Below the pieces are notes generated by a model. The model ran no database searches, was not told where the DNA came from, and saw only the letters and a program-made list of their open reading frames with translations. Shown piece after piece: positions 1 to 9,872 of a DNA stretch of 34,806 nucleotides. Numbering within the stretch: the first letter of the stretch is position 1; every line of letters starts with the position of its first letter. Source of the DNA: a virus; IMG/VR virus record IMGVR_UViG_3300046170_000118, positions 1-34,806 of that record; one strand, 5' to 3'. Position numbers and translations under genes: made by a program.

Positions 1-123
1 TTGTGACCGTCAATCTGGCGCTCTTTGTTAAAGTCCAAAATGCTTCTGAATATCTTGGCTACGCTTTACAACAACCTTGTCGTCTTCTGTGTGCCACTCA
101 GTGTTTAGAATAGTGTCAGACAT
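1..123 (-). CDS. Small conserved phage protein, N-terminal part (continues at 34806-34644)
   Basis: Starts at the ATG at 123, which overlaps the end of the upstream gene (ATGTCTGA), and reads MSDTILNTEWHTEDDK... towards base 1. The raw frame stops early at a CTTTAA. Removing one T from the TTTT run near base 46 restores the reading ...QKHLDFNKERQIDGH. That reading leaves base 1 in the same frame as the ORF ending at 34644, so the two pieces form one 94-aa protein across the junction. From memory it resembles a small protein encoded just after the capsid gene in marine podoviruses (pattern D-x-N-K-x-x-Q ... SIP-x-V-V-x-E-x-W); the function is unknown. The gene lies between the head genes and the lysis cassette. 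Confidence 0.7.
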
Positions 124-384
124 TCTTCTTTGGCCTTCCGCGTTTCTTAGGTGCTTTCCCGCCTTCCCACGCTTCGTTTACGTCTGGCGTAGAAGGGTCA
201 TCAGCTTTTAGCTTTCCCCTTGGCATCACGCGCTCGTTTTGGCGCTGCCTTTTTAATTTCTTCACCGAACCCGTTAGCAACAAGGATATTCAGCTTCCTC
301 TGCCGTGACCTCGTAAGTCTGGCCCTTTTCAGCTTTCTTACCGCCTACCCAAGTTCTGTCTGTTGTAATCTTAATTTTTTTCAT
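116..384 (-). CDS. Small basic head-associated protein, two frameshifts
   Basis: First gene after the capsid terminator hairpin. The ATG at 384 has a good ribosome site (GAGGTGG). Segment 1 begins MKKIKITTDRTWVGGKK and runs to ...VTAEEAE. One base later segment 2 reads ILVANGFGEEIKKAAPKRAR. After removing one A from an AAAA run, segment 3 reads KADDPSTPDVNEAWEGGKAP and ends KKRGRPKKNV. The repaired length is 88 aa. The C-terminal GRPKK is an AT-hook-like basic tail, often seen on small proteins downstream of phage capsid genes. The exact role (head completion or DNA contact) is not known. The gene overlaps the start of the next one. Confidence 0.65.
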
Positions 385-404
385 ACTGCCACCTCTAGGA
401 GAAA

Positions 405-420
405 GGGGGCCGTAGCCCCC
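405..420 (-). terminator. UNCG-loop hairpin after the capsid gene
   Basis: On the minus strand the sequence is GGGGGC-TACG-GCCCCC followed by TTTCTCC: a perfect 6-bp GC stem with a C(UACG)G loop, one of the very stable UNCG tetraloops. It lies directly between the capsid stop (427) and the next ribosome site (about 390). The T run is short, so it may be a partial terminator or an mRNA-stabilising 3' hairpin, comparable in position to the terminator after T7 gene 10. The same 16-mer occurs at 29993-30008 in sense with the early genes. Confidence 0.6.
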
Positions 421-426
421 AATCTA

Positions 427-1395
427 TTATGATGTTGTACAGTCTGCTACGAAACCGTGTGCTTTCTGTGAAGTGACCTGTAGGCCATACTCCGCAGAGA
501 TCAAACGGCGCTCTGACAAACCAGTTTTTGCAAGAGGCTCTTGCTTCGCTGTTTGCAAGAATGCAACCGCTGCATAGTTTGGATCAAGCACGAATACAGT
601 CACGCGCACTGAATGTGACGCGCTGGAACAATTTGAAGCTCACCAAAATCAGAGATGTAAGACGTCAATCGCAGCATTTAGCTTGCTATCTTCTGCTTCT
701 TTGTAACGTGTCGCGTTACCTGTGAAACCTGAGATAGTCTGCTTGTTGAACGATCCACATAGAACAACTGAAGGTTCTGCACCTTCATCCCAGCATGACG
801 CGATAACGTCTTTTAGGATGTCTTCTGTGATTGCACGTTGTGTACCATCTGTTGCTGCTGCGTCAGGATAACCTGCTTCACCAGAACCTGATGTTGTACC
901 CGCAGAACCGCCTGTGCCGAATGCAGTGTTTGTTGTCAAAAATGCACCTAGACCCGCAGTTTGACGCGCTGTGCCTGATGCACCCGCTGACGCAGCTACG
1001 TTGTCCAACAACATCTTTTCCATGTCGCGCTTCATTTCACTCAACTTATAGGCGACTTGCTTGGCTACTGTTTGAGCATCTGCAACACCGTTAACTGCTT
1101 GGTTTGTTGAGGAAACCTCTACAACCTTAGCGCTAATCTGTGTGTAGTTACCCTTACGAACCGCGTTTGTTGGTGCAGTGTTAGCAATGCCAACGTCACC
1201 CTCAATCTGACGGTTTGCGCCAGCCGCTGCAAGGTCTACTTCACTCCACTCAAAGTAAGTGTTGTCTACGTTGCGTGTGCCGATTGTTGACATGAAAATA
1301 GTTTCAGTCGGGCTGATTGAGGATAATGCAGGTGCTAAATCCTCTCTTATTGTGCTTACATCGTAAGTCTCGTTTGTGTTTGCTGTAACAGCCAT
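427..1395 (-). CDS. Major capsid protein (SU10/DUF5309-like), two compensating indels
   Basis: Builds the icosahedral head, presumably in the HK97 fold. The reading MAVTANTNETYDVSTIRED ... EWSEVDL ... SGFTGNATRYKE matches my memory of the DUF5309/SU10-type capsid family, and it follows scaffold and portal as expected. The raw frame stops at 649 after NAAIDV. Dropping one T near 660 gives YISDFGELQIVPARHIQ, the expected continuation. One missing base near 610 returns to the original frame, ending VTVFVLDPNYAAVAF ... VADCTTS. The full length would be 322 aa. The start has an AAAGGA ribosome site nine bases upstream. A gene this essential is unlikely to be truly broken. Confidence 0.9.
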
Positions 1396-1418
1396 TGTCT
1401 TATTCCTTTAGACAAAAG

Positions 1419-2401
1419 TTAAGAGGTGAGCCAGTTAGCAATATCATCAATGCTTCCTGACCGCTTCATAGCCTGTGATGCTTTCTTAGCCTTTGATGCC
1501 TTACCAGCCGTTGCCGCTCGTCTTGCTGCTGGTTTCACTACTGGACGCGCACCCTCTGCCTTTTTCTGGGCATTGGACTTGTTAGCCTGTAGTTCCCGCC
1601 ATTTTAGTGCATCATTCAAGATCATAACTTCCTCTGCTGTACGCACTGTGCTGATTTGCTCATCTGTCAAATCGTAGTGCTTTTTAGCTTTAGAAGACAT
1701 CTCCTGTACGAACACTGTGCGCTTCTCAGGGTCAGCAAATTCAGGCATCCATTCAGACAAGCGCTGGGCCTGCTGTTCTAAATACTGATTATGCTGCTGT
1801 TCCTCATAAGCGCGTTGCTGCTGCGTAACGTAGGAAACTTGCTGTTCCCACTGTTGACGCTGTTCTACGGCGCGGCGATATTCTTCTGCTTGTAGCTGAA
1901 AACCAAGAGGGTCACTGTCTTTCAGTTCCTCAGACGGATATTCAGGCACAACAGGAATAGCGCCCTGCTGGGCTTGGTTAATCAAATGCTGTAGCATCTG
2001 GCGTTCTTGGGCGACTTGCTGAGTAAACTGATCTAAATTCTTCTTAGTTTCAGCGTTCTCTGCCATGCCCTTTTGGATGTACTTTTGCCCTGAGTAACCA
2101 CGAGTAAGCTCATCTAGGTCTACCTGACGCTCCTCACCATCAACTTGACAGTGAAATATGTCGGCTCCTCTTGAACTGAGGGTTCCTCAACCTCAACATC
2201 CTCATCATATGTCTCTGTGTCGTCATATGATACGTCATCATCCTGATCTTGTGCTTCAATCTCTACCGTTTCAGGCTGGGTGTCCCCAGTTACCTCAACA
2301 GCTTCATCTGATGCATCATCAGAATTATTAGGCGTTTCTAAAATCAAGTTTTCGGTAACCGCCTCTAAATCGTTACCGTTGATTGGGTTAGTCGTTTCCA
2401 C
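1419..2401 (-). CDS. Capsid scaffolding protein, one frameshift
   Basis: Assists procapsid assembly and is then lost. Two ORFs form one gene. The N-terminal part (from METTNPINGNDLE) is very acidic with runs of D and E, and ends YFTVK. Adding one base at about 2150 continues VDGEERQVDLDELTRGYSG, the conserved start of many phage scaffold proteins, then runs into MAENAETKKNLDQF. The middle is Gln- and Glu-rich and likely coiled coil. The C-terminus is Lys/Ala-rich and ends DDIANWLTS; a basic C-terminal end is typical for coat-binding scaffolds. Repaired length is 327 aa. It sits between portal and capsid, and its start overlaps the preceding small gene. Confidence 0.85.
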
Positions 2402-2636
2402 GGTGCTTTCCCTTCCGTTGTACTAGCGCCAAGGCATCTACATCTGCCTGTAGTTGACGCTCTATTGCTGTTAATGCCCTCAAGATGGCGTGAGCATCCT
2501 CACGTTTCTCCACCTCTGGGGCGCTGCTATCTGCGAAAGTCCTCATTTGGGTGTCCCGCAAATCCTTTATGGTTTCCATGAACCATTCATTCTCTAACAG
2601 TGATTTTGAGCGTTTAGCTCTTTGCTCAATATCCAC
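2388..2636 (-). CDS. Small hypothetical protein between portal and scaffold
   Basis: An 82-aa charged, mostly helical protein (MDIEQRAKRSKSLLENEW...), with a likely GTG start at 2636. The start overlaps the repaired portal stop (GTGGATATTGA) and the end overlaps the scaffold start, so translation is coupled on both sides. I do not recognise the family. Position suggests a role in head assembly, but nothing in the sequence proves it. Confidence 0.7.
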   Translation of the reverse strand: MDIEQRAKRSKSLLENEWFMETIKDLRDTQMRTFADSSAPEVEKREDAHAILRALTAIERQLQADVDALALVQRKGKHRGND

Positions 2637-4738
2637 CTTGCATTCCCATCATCTGCGCGTTGTGTTCGCGTACCGCGTCTTGCTCTGCTTTCACGCCTGG
2701 CAACATCAACCGCTGTTCCGTACTTGCCAAGTATCTCAGCAACCTTGACCGCCAAGTCTTGAACCATGTCATCACGCGCCAAGTCGTCATCCATGCCCAG
2801 CTTGTGCATCTTGTACTGATAATCCATCTGCGCCTTGGTCATGTCTACCTGCGCCCGTGTCTGCGCTTTCATGGCCTCTGTCTGCATAAATGCCGCATTC
2901 GGGTCAGGCTGTTGCGCTGCCATAGCTTGCTGCTGCTGCGCCATCTGCTGTTGCTGCATCATCATCTGCTGTTCAATCTCTGGGGTCATTGGCATGAAGT
3001 AGCGATCCGCATTTCGCAACCCACCAAGGGCCAACAGGTCAGCTAACGTATTCCGTATCTGCGTCAGACTGACTACACCATTCATTGGGCCATACTGGGC
3101 ATACACCTGCTGCTGTATCTGTAAGGCTTGCTGTAGGGCCGCTGCACGCTCGTTTTCGCGTCCAGTGCCTATACCAACGTTGACAATCAAATCCATGTCT
3201 GTGTCCCACGCTCTGGGGTCTACAGGCACAAATGAACCGTTGAGGCGCATGATTTCTTCATTTTCGGTATTCTTAACCATCAAATCCAACATCAAGCGGA
3301 ACAACTGGCGCATTCCACCCTCTGCAAAGTTACGCGCAATCACCTCTGCTTGGCCTGTCTGACCTTCCATAGATGCTGCAACCGCTGTTGCTGTAGAAGA
3401 CTTTAGGACATCTGGATCAAGACCCTGCGCCATCTTAGAAACGCCTGTCTTGTTATCTACCAACTGGTCAAAGTATTGCAGTGCTGGAAGTGTCTGACCC
3501 GCTGTGAACGGTACTGCCATTTCCATGACGCTGTTAGGCGCTTTCACCCGCACAATGCGCCCGATCTCGTTGTTCAACAAATCATCCACGGCAACCTGAC
3601 CATCAACAATCTGCAATGCTGGGTTATTAGTCAACGCCACGTTATCAAGAACACCGCGCAGCATCGCTGTAGCTGCGTCCTGATCGTCCATCACCAAATC
3701 AACCAATGATGAACCAAAGAAAGCGTGTGGCTCTGGATCACACTCAAAAATCGCGTATGGCGCACAATCTGCTTCGTAGAAGTTTAACAGCTTAAACGTA
3801 GAACCAGCACACAAGAACTGGTACAAACGCGGTACACCTGTACCCTCTATGTCCAATTCCATGTAGGCATTTGTGACTGTGATTTTCTTAGAAGCGGCAG
3901 TGATGTTCTCATCCTCACCCTCATCTACTGCATAACCACGGCGCTCAAATTCAGCTTCGTCATCCACAACGCTGTATTCAGTGCTATCTAGGCCAGCCAA
4001 ATCGTCTGGGCTAAATCCCATCGCAATCAAGTCAGACACGCGCATTTCTGTGCTGTGACCGCAGATGTAGTAATTATCTATGCTACGCGCATTGCGGTCT
4101 ACAAAGAAATCCTCTGGGGGAACGCTCTCAATGCAGATGTCACCGTGAGGAATAGACCGTGCAATCTTTACGTCATGCTCTGGTACTTCAATCTCCATAC
4201 CCATCTGATCCATTGAAATGCTCATGCGCATCTCATGTTCAAGAACCTCTACGTCATCGTCTTCAATGATAACCGCAAATTCTTCATCAGTCAGATTGGT
4301 GAAGGTATGGATTTCTGTTTCCATTTCCTCATTGAAATAAACGTATGCAATGCCAGCTTTCTTCACCATCGCATCTTGGAATACATCGTTTAGTACGCGG
4401 TATCCGTCATGCTGCTGAAACTTATATGAGACATAGCTAGTCGCTTGCTCTGCAATCGCAACATCTTCTGGGCCGCGCGGCACAAACTCTACAGGCTTTT
4501 CGCTAGTGAGGAATATACGCTGGATGCTTGGCTTTAGACCGCGCACAACTTCACGGCATTTTGTCGCTACAACTCTGCTGCGACCTTCCTCGTACCCAAT
4601 GTCTACCTCACCATCAAAGTAGCGCTGGCACTTAATCCGTTGTGGTGCGATCTCGCTGTCTATAAAGTCCGTAGCGTCTTGGATTGCTTTGGAAACTATG
4701 CTCTCAATCTGTGTTTGATCTAGTGGTTCAAGTCTCAT
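2626..4738 (-). CDS. Portal protein (P22-like), probable frameshift near the C-terminus
   Basis: Forms the dodecameric DNA gate at the head vertex. About 700 aa is the P22-like portal size. Recognisable features are the N-terminal RYFDGEVDIGYEEGRSRVV region, the VPPEDFFVDRNARS segment near residue 210, the PHAFFGSSLVDLVMDDQDA helix, and a C-terminal Gln-rich barrel (MMMQQQQMAQQQQAMAAQQ). The ATG overlaps the upstream stop. As read, the ORF runs to 2594 with an Arg-rich tail (ARRESRARRG). Removing one base near 2712 gives VKAEQDAVREHNAQMMGMQG and a stop at 2626, which looks more natural and couples with the next gene. That repair is an inference. Confidence 0.9.
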
Positions 4739-6654
4739 CGCGTGAATGCTCCTAATGCAGATTGTGCGGCTGGCTCTAACGGTGGGCCAAATACATCAGA
4801 TGTTGGCCCTGCTGCCTCTCTAGCACCAAACGTAGCACCAGTTTTAGTAACAAATGGCGTAATTCTGCTAATGAATTGCTGTGCTTGTGCTATTGCACGA
4901 TCATCAGTAATTGCACGAAGAACAAGATCAGGATTTTCTGAAACTAATATCTCAGCGATTTTCTGACGCTCTGCATCTGTCAAATCTCTGCTGAAGCTAT
5001 CTACAAACTTGCGAGATATAGACAAAATAGAGTTCACATCGCCACCATACGCCGCCATGCTTTCCGCTACAGAAACGCCAGCGTTTTGCGCTTTCGCCGC
5101 CATCTGCGTTTCAGCAGTTTGTGTGTTTCGTAGAACTACCTGCGACACATCCTCACCTTCTACGGCAATATCCAGTTTGCGTAAAATTTGAGCTTGGTCT
5201 TGCGGATCAGGCACAAGAGCGCGTAGCATCATTCCCTCTGCTTTACCTTCTTCAAGCAAATTACGCAGTGTGCTGCGCTCTGTTCCTTTTGTGAATTTAC
5301 CTTGCAAAGCAGCTAAGAAACCAGCACGGAAACTTGCAAGTGTCTCAGGATTTCTCGTCCACTTATCTTCTAGCTCAACCATCACCTCATTTACGTCACC
5401 TGTTAGCGCTTTCCGACCAGCAGTAAACGCGTCACGATTAGAACGTACCGCTGCCGCTTGCGCTCTTGTGGACATCAAGTCTGGAACGGAAACATCCAAC
5501 GCAGAGCGCACTTCTTGCTCTACACCTTTTGTTGCCTCGCCTAGTTCAAAGTCAATATCTTTGCCCTCTTTCTGCGCTCTCTCGTTTATTACACGCCTAA
5601 TTCGTTCTGCTTCTGACACAGATGGTTTTCTCGCAAAAATAACTTCGCCATCTTCGTTAATGCGATATAAACCCTTAACGCGATTACGCCGCGCTATCTT
5701 TAACAAAGTATCGCCAGCTTCTGGCACACTCTCCAAAGCATTATTCAACGCTAGGAATACATCATTATCTACGACCTGCTCTTTGAATGGAGCATAAGCA
5801 GCTTTCTCTGCTTCTCGCGTTGCTTTCTCGCTAGTCGCCCGACGACGAGCCGCAGATACTGTCGGATCGCCACCAACATCATCTAAATATTTTGCAATTT
5901 CTGCCTGCGCAGCGCTGCGTAACCTACGAGGTCTTTGCTCCAACGCTGTTTGAATTGTTGCCGCTGCTGGGCCACCCTGACCACGCAAAGCCTTAACAGA
6001 TGCTGCAATAGTACGGTTCTCTGCTAAAATTTTACCGTCAACAATATCTTGAAAAATTTGTTCTGGTGTCTTGCCAGTTTGCTCCACAAGGCGCTGTATT
6101 TCATTTTCTACGACTGATGCACCTTTGCGACCTGTTGTGCGTCTTGCTGCATCTACGAGAGCCTCTACACCTTGAATGCCATACTGTGCAACTTTGCCGC
6201 CCACAACACTACCGCCTGCGCCAAATGCTGCACCAGATGGTACACGCGCTGCGCGTTCTGCCGCGCCACCTTCACCAGTGCCAAAAGCGTAAACAGCACC
6301 TTCTGCTGCACCACGAGCCGCTAAACGCCCCAGTGTTGGAACCGCAGCACCACCACCTGTAAACAACATCGGAGCAACCGCACCACCTAGTTCATAGGCC
6401 ATTGCTTCTGTAGGACGCGCTTCTTGGTATGCTTTAATGCCACTACGGATTTGATCCAGCGCTTCTTCATAAGTCTCGCCTGTCGCAAGCGCCCTTGCTC
6501 TTGCTTCTATCTCATCTGCAAAGCCTAACGTCAGACCCTGCATTGCCGTCCGAGTTCTTTGCGTAGGAACTAAAGATTGCTCCCGTAAGCGTTCTTCCTC
6601 TTTCGCTAACGTGCGGTCTAAGATTTTGCGTTGCGCTTCCGTCAAATCAGCCAT
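4735..6654 (-). CDS. Large internal virion (DNA ejection) protein
   Basis: A 639-aa protein directly upstream of portal and downstream of the transglycosylase gene, where P22-like and T7-like phages encode ejection proteins. It starts MADLTEAQRKILDRTLAKEE. Residues about 90-170 are Ala/Gly-rich (GGAVAPMLFTGGGAAVPTLG and so on) and could form amphipathic or membrane-inserting helices. The rest is highly charged, Arg/Glu-rich helix. No enzymatic motif is visible. It probably leaves the capsid with the DNA and helps span the host envelope. Function is inferred from context and composition. Confidence 0.75.
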   Translation of the reverse strand: MADLTEAQRKILDRTLAKEEERLREQSLVPTQRTRTAMQGLTLGFADEIEARARALATGETYEEALDQIRSGIKAYQEARPTEAMAYELGGAVAPMLFTGGGAAVPTLGRLAARGAAEGAVYAFGTGEGGAAERAARVPSGAAFGAGGSVVGGKVAQYGIQGVEALVDAARRTTGRKGASVVENEIQRLVEQTGKTPEQIFQDIVDGKILAENRTIAASVKALRGQGGPAAATIQTALEQRPRRLRSAAQAEIAKYLDDVGGDPTVSAARRRATSEKATREAEKAAYAPFKEQVVDNDVFLALNNALESVPEAGDTLLKIARRNRVKGLYRINEDGEVIFARKPSVSEAERIRRVINERAQKEGKDIDFELGEATKGVEQEVRSALDVSVPDLMSTRAQAAAVRSNRDAFTAGRKALTGDVNEVMVELEDKWTRNPETLASFRAGFLAALQGKFTKGTERSTLRNLLEEGKAEGMMLRALVPDPQDQAQILRKLDIAVEGEDVSQVVLRNTQTAETQMAAKAQNAGVSVAESMAAYGGDVNSILSISRKFVDSFSRDLTDAERQKIAEILVSENPDLVLRAITDDRAIAQAQQFISRITPFVTKTGATFGAREAAGPTSDVFGPPLEPAAQSALGAFTR

Positions 6655-6655
6655 C

Positions 6656-7981
6656 TTAGCCTCCTAGAAATTCTTTACGTTCTTCTTCCGACATCACATT
6701 CTGCCAGTGGTTTTTCCAATCTGCATCAGTCGGGAACCGTTCTGGCATTGGATTTGGCGGCACTTGTAAGATAGTGGGCTTTTCAGGAACTGTACCTTTA
6801 AAGCTAAAGTCTGGAATAACCAACTGAGGATCAAGACCAGCTTGCCTTGCAAATTCTGTGTATTGATTGGCAATGGATTGGTATTGCTCTTGTGCGCCAC
6901 CGTACAAGCGACCCGCACGATCTACAAAGTCAGCACGTTGCGCTTCAGTCAAGCGAGTACCTTCTACAACTTGGTTGTATAGGCTTCTTACACGCTCATC
7001 AATTCCACCCGCATTTTGCGCTGTTGCAAACTCACCTTCACGCACAACAGACCCGGGATCAAGCACCTTCATAAAGTTAAAGATCAAAGCCAAATCACCC
7101 GCTGGTGATGGATTATCCGCTGATCGTACAACGCGCGAATAAGCAAAGCTCACATCTGCGAAATCTTTAACGGGAGCTAGTCCTGTAAACTCTTTACGCG
7201 CATCCACAACCATCTTGTTCATGTCAGACTTAGAAATGCCACCCTTCATCATTTCTTGCATGTACATAGACATCGCAGTTCTCGCGTCATACGCTCCACT
7301 CTCTAAACCCTGCAAAACCATCGCTGCAAGCTGATCGCCGTTGGCAGCACGTTGCTTCAAAGTTTCTACAGTAGTGTTTCTTGACTGCTGCGCTAAGTTA
7401 CGCGCTCCCATTGCCTCAAACCGTTCACCCATTCTCTGTGACTGTGGTAGCAATGGATCAAGCGCCCGACCTAGACGCTGCATGCCTGTCATCCCAGTTG
7501 CAGGGTCTGGTTTGCGCAGAATATCTAAGGCTCCTAATAGGCCAGTGCGTTGCGGTGCATTTGGGTTCATAGACATGTTTGTGTTCCTCATCGCGCTTAA
7601 AGGCTGCCCATCCATACTGCCAAGAATAGATTGAATGTAACCTTGCGTTTCCTTGAATGGTGGAATGCCGCCGTATTTTTCTACGTTACCCGCACCCGCA
7701 TTGTATGCAGCAAGCGCCAATGGCATTTGACCAAATCTGTCTAGTTGCTGACGTAAATACTTTGCACCACCAAAGATGTTCTCACGCGGGTCTTCACGAT
7801 TTACGCCTAGCTCTGCTGCCGTATCAGGCATTAGCTGCGCAGGCCCATAAGCACCCTTTGACGAAAGAGCATCAATCTTAAACCCACTTTCTTGATTTAT
7901 CAGGCGCAGAAAAACATCAGCAGGCAGACCATATTGTGCTGCCGCTTCTCTTGCTATTTGTTCAATTTCTGCGCGTGTCAT
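6656..7981 (-). CDS. Virion lytic transglycosylase (SLT domain) / ejection protein
   Basis: The N-terminal 125 residues form a soluble lytic transglycosylase domain: catalytic Glu31 in INQESGF, then GAYGPAQLMPDTAAELGV, the ENIFGGAKYLRQQL segment and LALAAYNAGAGNV with the typical AYNAG motif. It cleaves peptidoglycan during DNA entry. Residues 130-441 show no known domain and carry Met/Gln-rich helices, suggesting a virion-associated ejection protein with an enzymatic head, as in T7 gp16. It starts immediately after the upstream stop (TAAATG) and lies within the ejection gene set. Confidence 0.9.
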   Translation of the reverse strand: MTRAEIEQIAREAAAQYGLPADVFLRLINQESGFKIDALSSKGAYGPAQLMPDTAAELGVNREDPRENIFGGAKYLRQQLDRFGQMPLALAAYNAGAGNVEKYGGIPPFKETQGYIQSILGSMDGQPLSAMRNTNMSMNPNAPQRTGLLGALDILRKPDPATGMTGMQRLGRALDPLLPQSQRMGERFEAMGARNLAQQSRNTTVETLKQRAANGDQLAAMVLQGLESGAYDARTAMSMYMQEMMKGGISKSDMNKMVVDARKEFTGLAPVKDFADVSFAYSRVVRSADNPSPAGDLALIFNFMKVLDPGSVVREGEFATAQNAGGIDERVRSLYNQVVEGTRLTEAQRADFVDRAGRLYGGAQEQYQSIANQYTEFARQAGLDPQLVIPDFSFKGTVPEKPTILQVPPNPMPERFPTDADWKNHWQNVMSEEERKEFLGG

Positions 7982-9412
7982 TTAGAACATTGCCGCCGTT
8001 TGTAGATAGTTCAAAAATCCTGGCCTGAAGCTCTCAGTCTGACCTGATGGAACGCCTGCGCCTGTTAGTGCGCCTAGAAGCGTATTCAAGCCACCTGTGG
8101 GTGCGCCTGTGTACTGACCAAAGTTTTGTTGCCCAGCGCCAATCAAATTCTGCATGATGTTTCGCTGCATGCCGCCTTGACGCATTTGCTGATCTTGAAT
8201 TGATTGACCGTAACCAAACGATTGCTGACCTAGACCTGCAAGCTGTGATGCTGCGCCTGTTCGTGTGCCAACGTCTGCACGTTGTGCGCCTGCGACCTGA
8301 CCCGCTGCACCTAACCCAAGCTGCTCTGATTGTGCTGCTGTACCCGCAAGTTGACTTGCTGCCGACATACGCGCTTGTTGCGCTGCTAGTGCTTGCTGTG
8401 CCAAAGCGTTTGCGCTTGCTCTGCGTTCACCCGCTGCCGCCAAGTCTGCACCAGATAGCGCCTGCGTACCTGCCAAGTTAAGCTGCGCACCAGATAGACC
8501 TGCTGCTTGGTTTAGCTGTTGTGCAGTCATGCCTGTTTGCGCACCAAACTGACGCGCTACATTCTCTGCTGCAACATTCCGTGCTGTAGATGCTGATTGC
8601 TGTCCTACATCAAACTGACCCGCGCCCAACTGTGTCTGGAAGCCTTGTTGACGCATACGCGCTGCCGCATCTGCCATCTGCTGGGTGTAACCCTTCATTG
8701 CTTCTGCTTCTGCAATGCCATGACGCGATCCACCAAAGGCTTTTGCCGCTTGCGCTTGCGCTGCTAAGTTCTGCTGACCCATCTGCGCTTGTGATCCTAT
8801 GTCACGCAATGTTTGCTGCACAACTTGGCTTTCATATGGGTTTTGATAACCCTGCATTGCGCTTGCAGCAGTTTGTGGTGTTGCTTCTTGCGCTGCACCG
8901 TAGCGTGTTGCCGCTACTTGTTGAGGATTGTAGCCCATCGCACGTTGGAAGCCTTGCTGCGCTAGTGGATTAACTTCGTAGCTAGTACCGCGTGAGAGTG
9001 CGCCCATCGCTGCCGATGGAGCTTGATACTGCGTACCCGCTGTCATTGTACCTGTTGCCGCTGAGGGTGGCTGATATGCCATACCCGCTGCCATACGGCC
9101 CATTGCAGTAGGTGATGTCTGATATTGCGTTGCAGCACCCGTTGTTGCTAACGCTTGCTGCTGCGCCCCTGCCGCTTGTTGGTAAGGGTTCTGTGTTGAT
9201 GGGCCCAAAGGCCGCGCAATGTTCATTGTCCCTTGCGTCATACTTGCCCGTGGGTCAGTGCGCTGACCAAAGTTAGGAATTGGAGAACCAAAACCACCTT
9301 GGCGACCGCCTTGACCGCCAATGTTGCGAACCGCATCACCTACTGGTGTGCTTCCACCTTGTCCCGCTAAACCGCCGCTTGGAAGTCTTTGTCCACCTGC
9401 TGATGCACCCAT
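7982..9412 (-). CDS. Ala/Gln-rich internal virion protein
   Basis: A 476-aa, low-complexity protein very rich in Ala, Gln and Gly. Residues about 85-150 carry imperfect 16-17-residue repeats (AYQPPSAATGTMTAGT, QYQAPSAAMGALSRGT). The middle part is helical (IGSQAQMGQQNLAAQAQAAK). The start follows a GGAGAAAAG ribosome site. It sits between the small Gly-rich protein and the transglycosylase, so it is likely part of the ejected protein set. No enzymatic motif. Similar Ala/Gln-rich proteins are common in this position in marine podoviruses (recollection). Confidence 0.75.
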   Translation of the reverse strand: MGASAGGQRLPSGGLAGQGGSTPVGDAVRNIGGQGGRQGGFGSPIPNFGQRTDPRASMTQGTMNIARPLGPSTQNPYQQAAGAQQQALATTGAATQYQTSPTAMGRMAAGMAYQPPSAATGTMTAGTQYQAPSAAMGALSRGTSYEVNPLAQQGFQRAMGYNPQQVAATRYGAAQEATPQTAASAMQGYQNPYESQVVQQTLRDIGSQAQMGQQNLAAQAQAAKAFGGSRHGIAEAEAMKGYTQQMADAAARMRQQGFQTQLGAGQFDVGQQSASTARNVAAENVARQFGAQTGMTAQQLNQAAGLSGAQLNLAGTQALSGADLAAAGERRASANALAQQALAAQQARMSAASQLAGTAAQSEQLGLGAAGQVAGAQRADVGTRTGAASQLAGLGQQSFGYGQSIQDQQMRQGGMQRNIMQNLIGAGQQNFGQYTGAPTGGLNTLLGALTGAGVPSGQTESFRPGFLNYLQTAAMF

Positions 9413-9422
9413 GTCTTTTCTC

Positions 9423-9872
9423 CTATTTACCGCCGCCGCCGCCCTGTAGCTCTAACTCTACAGGTTGATTTTGCGGTACGCGTGATCCAACTTGACCAGT
9501 TACAGGATCAATTCCAAAACTTTCACGATACTCGGCTTGTTCTGGGCGCTCTGCCTGAAACTGGCTAATCATTCCCTCAACCATTGGACGCGCTGAATAT
9601 CCTTGAATGCCACCTTCATATGTCTGCGCTTGCGGCAGATATTGCTGACCGCCTGTGGTTGGCATACCAAATGCGCCTGCCATCATGTCTGTGCCTTGCA
9701 TAGAAGCCTGCTCCATTGGAGACAGTGCCGCTACTTGTGGCCCATACAAAGGTGTATAAGTATCTTGCAAAGGCGCAATGTCTGTTCCCATGCCGATACC
9801 CTGCTGCATTGCTGTTTCAGCAAACTTAGGAACATATGGCTTTGTTGTTGTGCTACCGCCGCCGCCTGCCAT
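9423..9872 (-). CDS. Gly-rich small virion protein
   Basis: A 149-aa protein starting MAGGGGSTTTKPYVPKFAET and ending with a Gly-rich tail (ELELQGGGGGK). Rich in Gln, Pro, Met and Gly; no enzymatic motif. The start overlaps the preceding stop as TAATG. It lies in the ejection/head block ahead of the Ala/Gln-rich protein, so a minor virion role is likely. I do not recognise a named family. Confidence 0.7.
   Translation of the reverse strand: MAGGGGSTTTKPYVPKFAETAMQQGIGMGTDIAPLQDTYTPLYGPQVAALSPMEQASMQGTDMMAGAFGMPTTGGQQYLPQAQTYEGGIQGYSARPMVEGMISQFQAERPEQAEYRESFGIDPVTGQVGSRVPQNQPVELELQGGGGGK

Noticed and set aside
220-432. Plus-strand 70-aa ORF
   Set aside because: It is the shadow of the frameshifted small basic protein gene on the minus strand, which has a ribosome site and family-like sequence.
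649-1395. Capsid gene as a truncated 248-aa protein
   Set aside because: The same frame reopens at 609 with the capsid C-terminus, and the gap reads correctly with one extra and one missing base, so truncation is unlikely.
5270-5797. Plus-strand 175-aa ORF
   Set aside because: It lies entirely inside the 639-aa ejection protein gene on the other strand, has Ser/Ala-rich antisense composition and no ribosome site.
8590-8973. Plus-strand 127-aa ORF
   Set aside because: Leu/His-rich antisense shadow of the Ala/Gln-rich internal protein.
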